Part shown: in pieces, positions 26,197 through 36,213 of the stretch
How positions within the stretch are numbered: position 1 is the stretch's first letter
Layout: each line of letters opens with the position of its first letter
Source: an uncultured bacterium
GTDB taxonomy: Bacteria; Margulisbacteria; Marinamargulisbacteria; SXXA01
NCBI GenBank assembly: GCA_903864835.1
Contig: CAIPHK010000022.1
Coordinates: forward strand, 62,001-126,000
Reading direction: 5' to 3'
Length of the DNA: 64,000 bases
Notes under the pieces: generated by a model
Databases searched by the model: none
What the model saw: only the letters and a program-made list of their open reading frames with translations
Told to the model about the DNA's origin: nothing
Position numbers and translations under genes: made by a program

Positions 26197-28014
26197 TTAA
26201 GCCCCTCGCCACTGCCCCAGACGCATTGCAGTAAAATTCAATTGTTCATCGGCCCCGGAACCCCCCACCACCTGGGGACTCGCCGGTAAATAGATCATAA
26301 ATTCAGCCCCCCGATTCAGGCGGCTCTTCACCTCCATAAACCCGCCATGATTCTTCACGATGGTCTGAACGGTAGACAACCCCAACCCGGTTCCTTTTCC
26401 TTTTTCTTTCGTCGTAAAAAAAGGATCGAAAATTTTAGCAAGCACAGACTTCGAAATCCCAATACCGGTATCCCGAACGACAAGTCGAACATAGTTTCCG
26501 TTCGGAATCCCCTGAGACGTCCCTTGCCGCCGCTTTTCTCTGACCACCACATTTTCTGCGGCCAAAAACAATGTCCCCCCCGACGTCATCGCATCTTTTG
26601 AATTCACACACAAATTCAAGATAACCTGGTGAAGCTGGGTGGGATTCCCCACTACCTGCCACAAATCAACCGGCAACTGACAAGATACCGATATTTCAGT
26701 AGGAAAGGTGCTTTTTAAAAACTCCTGAATTTCAGTCAGTACTTTGGGAATTGGAATCACCAATTCATTGCCGTCAATCCCACGTGCAAACTCCAAAATT
26801 TGCCGTACCAAATTCACACCGCGCTTGGCCGAGTTGTCCAACAAATCCAAAATCTGGACGCTTTTATCGTCTGTACACTTTGGCTTCAATAATCGGATGG
26901 ACATAAATAATGCAGACAGTACGTTGTTCAAATCATGCGCAATCCCACTCGCAACGGATCCAATGCCCTCCATCCGCTGAATCCTTAAAAACTGCTGCTC
27001 TAACAGCTTTTTTTCGGTAATATCCGTGTTTGTAATAACAATAAACCGTTCATTTTCGCGGGAATTGATCACCATCCAATTGCTATCCACAGCAATTTCT
27101 TTACGCGATTTAGAGATATGGACCATCTCTCCCCGCCATTCCCCGGACTCTTTCACAGCGTTTAAAATAAATTCTAATTTTTCAGGGCTGGGAATAATAG
27201 TATCGACCCTTTTTTTGTCGATGACATGCTCCCGTTTCCATCCATAAATCCGCTCGGCACTCTTATTCCAGTAATACACTTTTTGGTCCAAGCCGATCAC
27301 AATAATAGCGTCGTTGACCTTATCCAAATACAAGGTATGTTCGCGCAATAAATTTTCAGCCCGACGACGTGCAGAAATATCCCTAGCGATACAGGCCACA
27401 TGGGTAATTTCGTTGGCGGCATTTCGGTAAGGGGTATAGGTGAATTCACACCATCTTTCTGGCTGACGCGGTAACTGACATAACAAATGCTCCTGGATTT
27501 CATGGCCCTCAAAACAGGAGTCAATCGACCCCCGGATATGGGAAATAAAAAAATCGGTTCCCCAGGTCTTTTCGACGGATCGGCCCAACAGTTGATCCAC
27601 CGTTTTTCCAAAAATAGCCGCCATGGACTCATTCGCCGCTTCGTATAGGTAGCCGCGATTGACCAAGGCCATCCAATCCACCGAACTATTTACAATAAAT
27701 TCGAATTTTTGAGATTTATTACTCATCTGCTCCGTTTGGCAGCTCAGATCATTTTCGATTACGGTGCTGTGTTGAACGGTAGTGGACAGAACAACTTTAA
27801 GGTCAAAAACATCTTGCTCAAGCACATCGATATAGTCCAAAACGTTACCAAACAAATCCAATAAATGACATACAAACTGTTCGGTCACTTTCATTTGAAC
27901 CGCTGGAGTGGCGACGCGACTCAACGTGGCCAACTTTTCCCGAAAAAGGGGGATACTCGTTTTCGGGGGGAACTCCGAATTGATTCCAAATAGATCCAAG
28001 TCTGGGTGGGGCAT
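26197..28014 (-). CDS. Cytoplasmic PAS-PAS sensor histidine kinase
   Basis: 605 residues from ATG 28014, which follows CGGAG at a fair distance. There is no membrane helix. An N-terminal helical region (to about 100) is followed by two PAS domains (about 105-225 and 230-345, with YWNKSAERIYGWKREHVI in the second). The phospho-accepting histidine is at about 360 in ASGIAHDLNNVLSAL. The N box NLCVNSKDAM and G boxes DTGIGIS and GKGTGLGLSTV complete the ATPase domain. The DLNN form of the H box is typical of NtrB-like kinases. No response regulator is adjacent. It converges on the partner-switching operon. Confidence 0.92.
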   Translation of the reverse strand: MPHPDLDLFGINSEFPPKTSIPLFREKLATLSRVATPAVQMKVTEQFVCHLLDLFGNVLDYIDVLEQDVFDLKVVLSTTVQHSTVIENDLSCQTEQMSNKSQKFEFIVNSSVDWMALVNRGYLYEAANESMAAIFGKTVDQLLGRSVEKTWGTDFFISHIRGSIDSCFEGHEIQEHLLCQLPRQPERWCEFTYTPYRNAANEITHVACIARDISARRRAENLLREHTLYLDKVNDAIIVIGLDQKVYYWNKSAERIYGWKREHVIDKKRVDTIIPSPEKLEFILNAVKESGEWRGEMVHISKSRKEIAVDSNWMVINSRENERFIVITNTDITEKKLLEQQFLRIQRMEGIGSVASGIAHDLNNVLSALFMSIRLLKPKCTDDKSVQILDLLDNSAKRGVNLVRQILEFARGIDGNELVIPIPKVLTEIQEFLKSTFPTEISVSCQLPVDLWQVVGNPTQLHQVILNLCVNSKDAMTSGGTLFLAAENVVVREKRRQGTSQGIPNGNYVRLVVRDTGIGISKSVLAKIFDPFFTTKEKGKGTGLGLSTVQTIVKNHGGFMEVKSRLNRGAEFMIYLPASPQVVGGSGADEQLNFTAMRLGQWRGA

Positions 28015-28174
28015 TAGGTACACTCCGTTCCGTCTTACACTTAGGCAAAATTGTCTAATTCAAGACGTTTTCCGCGAATTTAAGTTCCGTACAAAACTGT
28101 GCCTTTAGAAGGGATTCTACAACCAACTTTGTTTCAAAAAGCCGTCCCCCCACCCACAACTGATCAGCTATGAA

Positions 28175-29149
28175 TTAGTCGACAATCTGTGTGCCAATCT
28201 GCGTATCCAACGCTTTCCGGTAAATATACCCCGCAGATGCAATGTCATGGACTCCCAAGCCCGTAGAATCGAAAATCGTAATTTGATTCCGAGAAAGGCG
28301 TCCTTTTTTTTGCCCACTCACCACATCCGCGATCGACAATTGAACCTTATGCTTCGACAGCACCTTGTTATGAAGCGGAACATTAATTTCTCCGGAATGC
28401 GACGCCTGCGCTACGTCATCCACAACGATACGCCCCTTCACCAAAATCATTGGGTCCAGCTCCTGTTTCCCTGGGGCATCGGCACCGATGGCATTAATAT
28501 GGGTCCCAGGGGCGACCCACGCCAATTCCACAAGCGGCGATCGGGAAGGCGTTGACGTCACCACGATATCGACGTCTTTAATACAGGCGCTCACCGTATC
28601 GCATTCCACCAACTTGCCATTAAAAAACTCCCGAACTTGGCGAGAGAACCGAAGCTGCGATTCTCGAGATAGATCATAGATTCGAATTTCAGTCACGGGA
28701 CGAACCTTACAAATGGCCATCGCCTGATAGTACGCCTGGACCCCGGCCCCAACAAATCCAACCCGATGAGAGTGGGGTCGCGATAGATATTTTGCAGCAA
28801 TCCCCCCCACCGCACCGGTCCGCATACTCGTAATACGAGTCCCATCAATTAAGGCCAAGGGGGCCGCCGTAGCGGGATCATTCAAAAGAATCCATGCGCG
28901 TACCGTCGGCAAATTAAGGTGTTGGTTATCCGGATGAGAATTCACCCATTTTACGCCGGCTACATTAAGTTGCTTACAATAGGCAGGCATCGCTCTAAAA
29001 TCACCGGTTTGACCTGGAATTTCCAAGTATATTTTAGACGGCATTGTTGCGTCTCCTAGTCCGTACTCGCGGGTTGCTGCCTCTACAACAGCCAAAGCCT
29101 CATCCATAGAGTAAAGATCAAATGCGTCGGATTCCGAAATATGAAGCAT
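28175..29149 (-). CDS. Ornithine cyclodeaminase / mu-crystallin family dehydrogenase
   Basis: 324 residues. GDFRAMPAYCKQLNVAGVKWVNSHPDN carries the substrate-binding lysine of the family, LIDGTRITSMRTGAVGGIAAKYLS is the conserved helix, and HRVGFVGAGVQAYYQAMAI is the NAD-binding motif. Members deaminate ornithine to proline, or act as alanine or delta-1-pyrroline-2-carboxylate enzymes, so the substrate is open. AAAGGA lies ahead of ATG 29149. It is the last gene of a long minus-strand operon. Confidence 0.9.
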   Translation of the reverse strand: MLHISESDAFDLYSMDEALAVVEAATREYGLGDATMPSKIYLEIPGQTGDFRAMPAYCKQLNVAGVKWVNSHPDNQHLNLPTVRAWILLNDPATAAPLALIDGTRITSMRTGAVGGIAAKYLSRPHSHRVGFVGAGVQAYYQAMAICKVRPVTEIRIYDLSRESQLRFSRQVREFFNGKLVECDTVSACIKDVDIVVTSTPSRSPLVELAWVAPGTHINAIGADAPGKQELDPMILVKGRIVVDDVAQASHSGEINVPLHNKVLSKHKVQLSIADVVSGQKKGRLSRNQITIFDSTGLGVHDIASAGYIYRKALDTQIGTQIVD

Positions 29150-29215
29150 GTCAGCCAGTCCTTTCTTGCTTAAAATCTGTTATTTAAATAAATCATTACG
29201 ATGGTCACGGCCACT

Positions 29216-29746
29216 CTACACAATCAGGCGCTTTTGAATCATTTCGGCCACCTCTAACGGGCTTTGATCCGTGATCGGAATGATGAGGTGTGCAGCGTCT
29301 CGGTAAATGGGATCCCGTACGGCCCACAACGCATCCAGGGTTGCTTTGGGATTTTCCGTCTTCAGTAACGGCCGCTGGCGGTCATTTCGAAGTCGCTTCC
29401 ATAACATTTCCATTGTCGGCGACAAATATACGATCTTCCCGCAGGCCCGCAGCAACGTTCGATTCGTCGGCCGAAGCAACACCCCTCCCCCCGTCGAAAT
29501 CACGCAGTGTCGAAACCGGAGTAACCGCTCACACAATTCACTTTCCGCATCACGAAACGCAAGTTCGCCCTGCGTCGCAAAGACCTCCGCAATAGGCATA
29601 TTAAAATGCCCAATCAATAGTCGGTCCATATCCACAAACCGCTTGTGAACCAGCCGACTCAAATTAACACCCACAGTGGTTTTTCCACTCCCCGGCATAC
29701 CTACCAAAACAATATTTAATGGATATCGCTTGTTATTTCGGGACAT
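29216..29746 (-). CDS. aroK: Shikimate kinase
   Basis: 176 residues from ATG 29746, three bases after the stop of the CDGSH gene; the longer open frame runs through that gene. LVGMPGSGKTTVG is the P-loop, FVDMDRLL binds shikimate, FRDAESELCERLL and VISTGGGVLLRP are the other substrate contacts, and NDRQRPLLK is the lid arginine region. The enzyme phosphorylates shikimate with ATP in aromatic amino acid synthesis. Confidence 0.95.
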   Translation of the reverse strand: MSRNNKRYPLNIVLVGMPGSGKTTVGVNLSRLVHKRFVDMDRLLIGHFNMPIAEVFATQGELAFRDAESELCERLLRFRHCVISTGGGVLLRPTNRTLLRACGKIVYLSPTMEMLWKRLRNDRQRPLLKTENPKATLDALWAVRDPIYRDAAHLIIPITDQSPLEVAEMIQKRLIV

Positions 29747-29748
29747 TA

Positions 29749-29991
29749 TTACTCGACAGACGCGCCCTTCTTCCGATGGCTCCCGTCGCAATACGGGGCA
29801 CTCACCGACGCGCCACAGCCACATAACGACACTGATTGAGAAAACTCTAAATTAAATCGCTTCGGAACAAATTCCGTCCCTTTATGGCTTCCATCGCAGA
29901 TCGGAAAGGTCGCTGACGCACCGCACCGACAAAACGAATGACTCCCCGCCTCCAAATTTATAGAAATGGGCGAATTAGGTCGCATTGTCAT
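29749..29991 (-). CDS. Dual CDGSH iron-sulfur domain protein
   Basis: 80 residues from ATG 29991, chosen for AAGGAG nine bases upstream. Two complete CDGSH zinc-finger-like motifs are present: CRCGASATFPICDGSH and CGCGASVSAPYCDGSH. Each binds a 2Fe-2S cluster through three cysteines and one histidine. Tandem two-cluster CDGSH proteins are known from bacteria and as mitochondrial Miner2. The role is probably electron transfer or cluster handling. It is coupled to aroK by a two-base gap. Confidence 0.93.
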   Translation of the reverse strand: MTMRPNSPISINLEAGSHSFCRCGASATFPICDGSHKGTEFVPKRFNLEFSQSVSLCGCGASVSAPYCDGSHRKKGASVE

Positions 29992-30044
29992 ACCAAACCA
30001 CTCCTTTGTTACTAAGTCCCCCAAGGTAACGCCATCCCAAAACC

Positions 30045-30659
30045 TTAGGCAAGGGTACTAAAATCGGACCCCGCCGATTTCGGAGGCATTTTTTGATACT
30101 CAGGCGACTTTTCTTGACGCCAGGACTCCAAGACCGCCCCCATTTGGCGCGCACTTTCTAAAATATCACTCCCCACAGGCGAGGGTTTCGCCTTTGCCCC
30201 GGCGCCCGTCGGTTTTGCAGTCAAATCTTTAACCGAATATTTTGTGTCGGGCTCAATACGTATTGCAATCTGATGCGGCTGTTGATTGATAATTTCATAT
30301 GCCGCCAACACAGGCACCTTTGGATTCCGCAGACTCACAATAAAATGATACCGTTGCCCCGTCCGAATATCTTCCGGTGAAGGATACGCAATTCCTTTCG
30401 GATGAGAATGATACAACCCAAAATAACTCAGTCCGTTTTTGGCAAAAAAATCGAAGGCGCGCTGCATGTCATCGGAGGTGACCGCAAACGTATCGGTCCG
30501 GTTATACAAATGCTGATTGTGGGTCGGCATAATCCCCATTACCACGTTATCTTTCCCCCCCAAAAATCCCCCCGATTCCTGAGGCAAATTATCCAGCGCC
30601 TGCTTGACCAGAATGTCGTAATGCCGCTGGGTAAAAACGAAAAAATCGGGAACGGTCAT
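30045..30659 (-). CDS. JAMM/MPN metallopeptidase-domain protein
   Basis: 204 residues. The JAMM zinc site is complete: E28 in LPQESGGFLGG, H84 and H86 in YHSHPKG, then PS and D97 in YPSPEDIRT. Prokaryotic JAMM proteins cleave ubiquitin-like or sulfur-carrier protein tails or cysteine conjugates. The last 60 residues are proline/lysine-rich and probably disordered. It overlaps rlmB by four bases. No ubiquitin-like ThiS/MoaD partner is seen nearby, so the substrate is unknown. Confidence 0.9.
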   Translation of the reverse strand: MTVPDFFVFTQRHYDILVKQALDNLPQESGGFLGGKDNVVMGIMPTHNQHLYNRTDTFAVTSDDMQRAFDFFAKNGLSYFGLYHSHPKGIAYPSPEDIRTGQRYHFIVSLRNPKVPVLAAYEIINQQPHQIAIRIEPDTKYSVKDLTAKPTGAGAKAKPSPVGSDILESARQMGAVLESWRQEKSPEYQKMPPKSAGSDFSTLA

Positions 30660-31369
30660 CGCGCTTGGGAAATATGGTACAAAATAACCCCAGTCGCCAC
30701 CGACACATTCAACGACTCCAACTCCCCGACTGTGGGGATATTGAGCAACTGATCCGATATTTTTTTGACCCGATGAGACACACCCTCCCCCTCGTTTCCA
30801 ACCACCAATACAAGTGGGAAATTAGGCTTAAAATCGGGGAGTTTTATTCCATATTCGACATCAGTTGATATGACCCAATACCCCTTGGCTTTTAATCGAT
30901 CAAGAGAATTTCCGATATTCGCAACCTTCACCAAATCGAGATAATTGATCGCGCCAGAAGATGCCTTAAGAACCCCCGCGCTCAGGGTTGTATTTCGATC
31001 TTTAGGAAAAATGACCCCTTTAACACCAAACAATTCCGCGCTCCGTAAAATAGCCCCAAAATTAAACGGATCCTCTAAGTGATCCACCGCCAATAAGATC
31101 GGATATTCTTTGGCGATTAATTCTTCCAACGTAATGGGTTTCCGAGAATGGACATAGGCCAATACACCTTGCGCGTTACCTTCCCCCGCTTGTTTGTCCA
31201 ATTCAGATGGGGTCACCATCGATGTCCGAACACCTGCATCCCGAGCCATTTGCATAATGATTCGGATATCGGGATGGTTTTGCGCGGACGTTGCCACCCG
31301 AAGCGAATCCACCGACTGCCCGGTTTTGAGCGCCTCAAGAACCGCGTGTTTACCTTTAATGATGTACAT
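30656..31369 (-). CDS. rlmB: 23S rRNA 2'-O-methyltransferase, RlmB/TrmH3 type
   Basis: 237 residues. A short N-terminal substrate-binding domain ([15 protein letters not shown]) is followed by the SpoU fold with its three motifs: LEDPFNFGAILRSAELFGV, LVVGNEGEGVS and IPTVGELESLNVSVATGVILY. The enzyme class methylates a guanosine ribose in 23S rRNA using S-adenosylmethionine. It overlaps uvrA by 14 bases and the JAMM gene by four. Confidence 0.94.
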   Translation of the reverse strand: MYIIKGKHAVLEALKTGQSVDSLRVATSAQNHPDIRIIMQMARDAGVRTSMVTPSELDKQAGEGNAQGVLAYVHSRKPITLEELIAKEYPILLAVDHLEDPFNFGAILRSAELFGVKGVIFPKDRNTTLSAGVLKASSGAINYLDLVKVANIGNSLDRLKAKGYWVISTDVEYGIKLPDFKPNFPLVLVVGNEGEGVSHRVKKISDQLLNIPTVGELESLNVSVATGVILYHISQAR

Positions 31370-34199
31370 ATTCAGACTCGTTTCGTTGAAAAATCTGGGC
31401 TAAAAATTGCCCAGTATAGGACTCAGGGACCGCAGCGACATCTTCAGGGGTTCCCGATGCGATGACCTGGCCGCCGCCGATTCCCCCATCAGGGCCGAGA
31501 TCGATAATATGATCGGCAGCCTTGATCACGTCTAAGTTATGCTCAATGACAATGACCGTATTCCCAGAATCTACCAATCGATTAATAACCTCCAACAAAT
31601 GAGCAACATCCGCAAAATGTAGCCCAGTAGTCGGTTCATCCAACAAATAGACCGTCTTCCCGGTACTCCGTTTACTGAGTTCTTTTGCCAATTTAATACG
31701 CTGAGCCTCACCGCCACTGAGCGTGGTTGCGTTTTGACCCAATTGGATATACCCCAAACCCACCTCATGTAACGTCTTCAACTTGCTCATAATCGGTGGT
31801 ACCGCCGCAAAGATTTCTAAGGCATCATCGACAGTCATTATGAGGACATCGGAAATAGACTTCCCCTTGTATCTCACTTCCAAGGTTTGATCGTTGTACC
31901 GTTTGCCCTTGCACAGGTCACACGTGACATACACATCAGATAAAAAGTGCATCTCGATTTTCACGACGCCGTCTCCCTGACAGGCCTCACACCGGCCGCC
32001 CTTTACGTTGAAACTAAAGCGTCCGGGACCATACCCTCGAATTTTAGCCTCCCGAGTCGCCGTAAATAAATCCCGAATCGGGCCAAACAATCCGGTGTAG
32101 GTCGCCGGATTGGATCTTGGGGTCCGCCCAATCGGGCTCTGGTCAATGGTGATCACTTTGTCTAAATGCGCCAGCCCGTCGATGCGCTCAAATCGGCCCG
32201 GCTTTTCTTTGCTTTTATAAAAATGGCGCATCAAGGCATTATGCAAAATATCGTTAACAAGGGTACTTTTCCCGGACCCTGATACCCCGGTCACACAAAC
32301 CAATTGCCCTAACGGAAATCGCACCGTGATATTCTTTAAATTATTTTCGCTGGCCCCAACAATGGTTAAAAACCGCTCTGGCTCTGCCATCTTCCGCCGG
32401 TCGGGAACCGGTAACCGCGTCCGGCCGCTGATATACCCCGCCGTCTCGGACGCCTCACAGACCAACAATTCATCCAAGGTCCCCGCAAATACAATATTAC
32501 CGCCATGACGCCCCGCACCTGGGCCAATATCCACCACGTAATCCGCGTGTCGAATCATGTCTTCGTCGTGCTCAACAACGATCAATGTATTCCCCAAATC
32601 ACGAAGACGCACCAGTGCTTCGATCAGCCGAAGATTATCCCGCTGATGGAGACCGATGCTGGGTTCATCTAACACATATAAAACCCCAGTCAGCCCGGAC
32701 CCAATTTGGGTGGCCAGACGAATGCGTTGCGATTCTCCCCCACTCAACGACCCCGATTTCCTTCCTAAAGACAAATAGTCTAAACCCACATTTTTCAGAA
32801 ATCGAAGACGTTCCGAAATTTCTTTATGAACCTTCGATATAATTTCTCGTTCTTTAGGCGTCAGTGGAAGATTCGCCACCCACTCGACCAAGTCCGCGAT
32901 ACTCTTTTCCGTTAACTCATGAATCGTGTGTCCACCGATTTTAAAAAACAGGGCTTCTTTACGTAGTCGGGCACCATGGCATCCATAACACGGCTTCGCC
33001 GACATATACCCCTGGAAAAATAACCGCATCCCTTCGGATTGAGTTTGAAAATATCGGCGGCGCAAATTAGTAATCGCGCCTTCCCAACTCCGCCGGCGAT
33101 GGATCGTTTCCCCCACCTGGGTATGAATAAACGGATTGTCATCCACTGCATCAACCGACCCGTATAAAAAAATATTCCGTTGAACCTCAGTCAGATCTTT
33201 ATAAAGCGTATCCAAATCAAATCCATGCTGACGCGCCACTAGCCCAACCGCCGCACTATAATAGGTACCGTCCAAATTCATAATTTTGGGAGCGCAGGCC
33301 CGAAGCGGCGCATCCGGATCAGAAATCACCAATTCAGGATCAAAATCTAACCGGTGCCCCAACCCCTTACATTCGGGACAAGCCCCGGTCGGCGCGTTAA
33401 AGGAAAATAACCGAGGACTGACCTCCGGAACACTCAGGCCACACTTGGGACAGGCCAATTTTTCCGACAACAATTCTTGGCGGTCTGCCGTTTCCACCAA
33501 GACCAAGCCTTCGGAATACCGCACCGCCGTCTCGATTGATTCATACAGCCGGGACTGATTTTCATCCGACACGGGAATGCGATCCACCACAATCTCAATC
33601 GTATGTTTTTTCTGTTTATCCAATTCGGCAACGTCGTCGAGGCGAGTCACCGTGCCATTCACCCGAACACGGGTGAACCCTTCTTTTTTTAACGATTCCA
33701 ATTGCTGCTTGTGCTCCCCTTTTCGACTACGCGCAATAGGAGACAAGATGGTCACTGCTTCATTTCCAGACCAAGCCATGACATGGTTCACCATTTCCTG
33801 AACACTTTGTCCCGCAATGGGCACCTTACAAGTCGGACAAAACGGTTTTCCGATACTCGAAAAGAGAAGCCTCAGATAGTCATAAATTTCAGTAATAGTC
33901 CCCACCGTGGAGCGTGGATTTTGCGAGGTCGTTTTCTGATCAATCGAAATGGCCGGGGACAACCCGTCGATTGAATCGACGTCTGGCTTATCCATCTGAT
34001 CCAAAAACTGCCGGGCATAGGACGACAACGATTCCATGTACCGCCGTTGCCCTTCCGCAAAAATGGTATCAAAGGCCAGCGATGATTTCCCAGAACCCGA
34101 CAATCCGGTAAATACAATCAACGCGTCGCGGGGCAATGTCAGCGATACATTTTTAAGATTATGAACCCGAGCGCCTTGAATTTTGATACTAGTGTGCAT
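31356..34199 (-). CDS. uvrA: Excinuclease ABC subunit A
   Basis: 947 residues, full length. Two ABC ATPase modules are present ([14 protein letters not shown] at the start and [14 protein letters not shown] in the second half). Both signature motifs are present: [12 protein letters not shown] and [12 protein letters not shown]. Zinc fingers CPTCKVP.., CPKCGLS../CPECKGL and [17 protein letters not shown] are present. It is the damage-recognition protein of nucleotide excision repair. It overlaps hisH by 11 bases and rlmB by 14. Confidence 0.98.
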   Translation of the reverse strand: MHTSIKIQGARVHNLKNVSLTLPRDALIVFTGLSGSGKSSLAFDTIFAEGQRRYMESLSSYARQFLDQMDKPDVDSIDGLSPAISIDQKTTSQNPRSTVGTITEIYDYLRLLFSSIGKPFCPTCKVPIAGQSVQEMVNHVMAWSGNEAVTILSPIARSRKGEHKQQLESLKKEGFTRVRVNGTVTRLDDVAELDKQKKHTIEIVVDRIPVSDENQSRLYESIETAVRYSEGLVLVETADRQELLSEKLACPKCGLSVPEVSPRLFSFNAPTGACPECKGLGHRLDFDPELVISDPDAPLRACAPKIMNLDGTYYSAAVGLVARQHGFDLDTLYKDLTEVQRNIFLYGSVDAVDDNPFIHTQVGETIHRRRSWEGAITNLRRRYFQTQSEGMRLFFQGYMSAKPCYGCHGARLRKEALFFKIGGHTIHELTEKSIADLVEWVANLPLTPKEREIISKVHKEISERLRFLKNVGLDYLSLGRKSGSLSGGESQRIRLATQIGSGLTGVLYVLDEPSIGLHQRDNLRLIEALVRLRDLGNTLIVVEHDEDMIRHADYVVDIGPGAGRHGGNIVFAGTLDELLVCEASETAGYISGRTRLPVPDRRKMAEPERFLTIVGASENNLKNITVRFPLGQLVCVTGVSGSGKSTLVNDILHNALMRHFYKSKEKPGRFERIDGLAHLDKVITIDQSPIGRTPRSNPATYTGLFGPIRDLFTATREAKIRGYGPGRFSFNVKGGRCEACQGDGVVKIEMHFLSDVYVTCDLCKGKRYNDQTLEVRYKGKSISDVLIMTVDDALEIFAAVPPIMSKLKTLHEVGLGYIQLGQNATTLSGGEAQRIKLAKELSKRSTGKTVYLLDEPTTGLHFADVAHLLEVINRLVDSGNTVIVIEHNLDVIKAADHIIDLGPDGGIGGGQVIASGTPEDVAAVPESYTGQFLAQIFQRNESEYVHH

Positions 34200-34806
34200 G
34201 ACGATTTAAAAATTCCTTAATAATATGAAGTCCAACAGCGCCACTTTTCTCCGGGTGAAACTGGCACCCCAGCACAGTCGCAGTTTGGATGGACGAGGCA
34301 AATCGCGTGCCATAGTCAGTCTGAGTAAACACAATCGATGGATCCTCGGGCTCGACGTAATACGAATTGGCAAAATACCCAAACAACGGCTGATCGAGCC
34401 CCGACGCCAATTCCAAAGGATCATTCACCACATCCAATTGATTCCACCCCATCTGAGGCACCTTGATATCGCGAGAATCAAATCGTTTAACCTGACCCGA
34501 AAAAAGCCCAAGCCCATGGATCCCGCCATCTTCTTCAGTAAAATCGAACAATAATTGGTACCCCAAACAAATCCCAAAATAAGGTCGTCCCGACCGAATG
34601 TAGTCTTGAATCGGCGCCACTAATCCATGTGATTTAAGCGCGGCCATCGCATCTCCCGCAGCACCCTGGCCAGGCACGACCAGTAAATCTGAGGAGTCAA
34701 TTAATCGGGCGTCACTGGTCACCGACGCCTCCACTCCAAGACACAGAAGTGCGTTGCGAACACTCCCTAAATTCCCGACGCCGTAATCTAAAATAGTGAC
34801 CTTCAT
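34189..34806 (-). CDS. hisH: Imidazole glycerol phosphate synthase glutamine amidotransferase subunit
   Basis: 205 residues. VGNLGSVRNAL, then VPGQGAAGDAM, then PYFGICLGYQLLF with the nucleophilic cysteine, and QFHPEKSG with the catalytic histidine and glutamate. It supplies ammonia to HisF in histidine synthesis. No other his gene is in the window. It is the first gene of the minus-strand operon running down to 28175. Confidence 0.96.
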   Translation of the reverse strand: MKVTILDYGVGNLGSVRNALLCLGVEASVTSDARLIDSSDLLVVPGQGAAGDAMAALKSHGLVAPIQDYIRSGRPYFGICLGYQLLFDFTEEDGGIHGLGLFSGQVKRFDSRDIKVPQMGWNQLDVVNDPLELASGLDQPLFGYFANSYYVEPEDPSIVFTQTDYGTRFASSIQTATVLGCQFHPEKSGAVGLHIIKEFLNRHAH

Positions 34807-34898
34807 TATGGGTGTCTAGGGTACCGGTTTAGGCACAAAATGACCAACGAAAAAACAGACCCCAAACATCTGATTTTACTTTTTAAGACACCACCCGC

Positions 34899-34904
34899 TA
34901 CCCT
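34899..34904 (+). promoter_or_regulatory. -10-like box of the permease gene, predicted leaderless start
   Basis: TACCCT (34899-34904) lies seven bases before ATG 34912. A weak TTTACT at 34875-34880 could serve as -35. The longer upstream frame (ATG 34840) lacks a ribosome site. Confidence 0.4.
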
Positions 34905-34911
34905 ATACCCA

Positions 34912-36210
34912 ATGCCCACACTCAAACGCCAACTCGGCCTCTTATCCTGCACCCTCCTGGTCGCAGGCAATATGATCGGCATCGGCATCTTTGTCACCGC
35001 CGGGCGAATCACCACATTACTCCCCCACCCGGGCCTCATTTTAACCGCATGGGTCATCGGTGGATTACTCTCGATCGCAGGCGGCCTTGCCTACGCTGAA
35101 CTTGCGACCCGATTCCCCCGCGCTGGCGGCGGATACATCTACCTCCGCGAAGCGTTTGGTCCCATGATGGGATTTTTGTCTGGGTTTTCTGCCAGCATGA
35201 TCACCATCCCTGGCACTGCCGCATTTTTGGCGATGGGATTTGCCCGTTACGCGGGAATTACCGACCCCTGGCTGGCGAAAGGCATCGGAATCTCACTGAT
35301 TCTCAGCATCTCCTACATCAACCATCGTGGCCTTCTTAAGGGTGCCATTCTCCAAGATACGTTTATGCTCCTCAAATTAGCCCTGATCGCCGCACTAATA
35401 ATCGCTGGATTTGGATTCGGTACGGGGGCTTGGGCCCATTTTCATACGCACTTGGCGTTATCCCACTCCGTGCTAATTGCACTCCCATTGGCACTGGTCC
35501 CCATCATGTATACCTACGCGGGGTGGGACGCGACGGTCTACATGGCCCAGGAAGTAATCCACCCCAAACGTACCATTCCGCTATCGATGATTTTAGGTGC
35601 CAGCTTGGTCACCGGAATTTACCTCTTACTTGCGACACTGTACCTCTATGGCATTCCCGTCACCCAAACCGCCAATACGGGGCGAATTGTCACCGCCGTT
35701 AGCTCCGCATTATTTAACCCCGCTATCGGAACCATCGTCGGAAGCCTCGTGGCAGTGTCAGTCCTCGGATGCTTATCCGCTACTATTTTGACCGGCCCCA
35801 GGGTTATCTACGCAATGGCAAAGGATCGATTACTCCCACGTTTTGCAGACGGCATCCACCCTAAATATGCCACCCCATCCAATGCGATTTGGTTCCACGG
35901 AATTTGGGCATGTGTCCTTTTGCTTTCCGGCACATTCGACCAATTACTCGACTACATCACCGTACCCAGTGTCCTGTTTGGGGCAATCAACGTGATAGGC
36001 CTGATCGTTATTCGCCGCAAAAATGCCATGGACCCCGGCGCGGACCCGTATCGCATGTGGGGATACCCCATTATTCCATTACTATTTATCGTGATGATGC
36101 TGGGTATCGTTGTGATCACGGCCATCCACGACCCCATGAATTCACTGTGGGGGTTGGCCATGTTGGCCCTCGGAATCCCAATTTACATGATTAATCGTCT
36201 CTTTTTATAA
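34912..36210 (+). CDS. APC-family amino acid permease
   Basis: 432 residues with about twelve membrane helices. The N-terminal MIGIGIFVTAGRI, with the GxGIF substrate-binding turn, is diagnostic of the APC superfamily. It is followed by GGLAYAELATRFPRAGGGYIYLREAFG. The C-terminal half has the usual GPRVIYAMAKDRLLP segment. The closest style is the LAT/exchanger subgroup; the transported amino acid is not evident. It is followed after three bases by the VanY-like gene. Confidence 0.92.
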   Translation: MPTLKRQLGLLSCTLLVAGNMIGIGIFVTAGRITTLLPHPGLILTAWVIGGLLSIAGGLAYAELATRFPRAGGGYIYLREAFGPMMGFLSGFSASMITIPGTAAFLAMGFARYAGITDPWLAKGIGISLILSISYINHRGLLKGAILQDTFMLLKLALIAALIIAGFGFGTGAWAHFHTHLALSHSVLIALPLALVPIMYTYAGWDATVYMAQEVIHPKRTIPLSMILGASLVTGIYLLLATLYLYGIPVTQTANTGRIVTAVSSALFNPAIGTIVGSLVAVSVLGCLSATILTGPRVIYAMAKDRLLPRFADGIHPKYATPSNAIWFHGIWACVLLLSGTFDQLLDYITVPSVLFGAINVIGLIVIRRKNAMDPGADPYRMWGYPIIPLLFIVMMLGIVVITAIHDPMNSLWGLAMLALGIPIYMINRLFL

Positions 36211-36213
36211 CCA

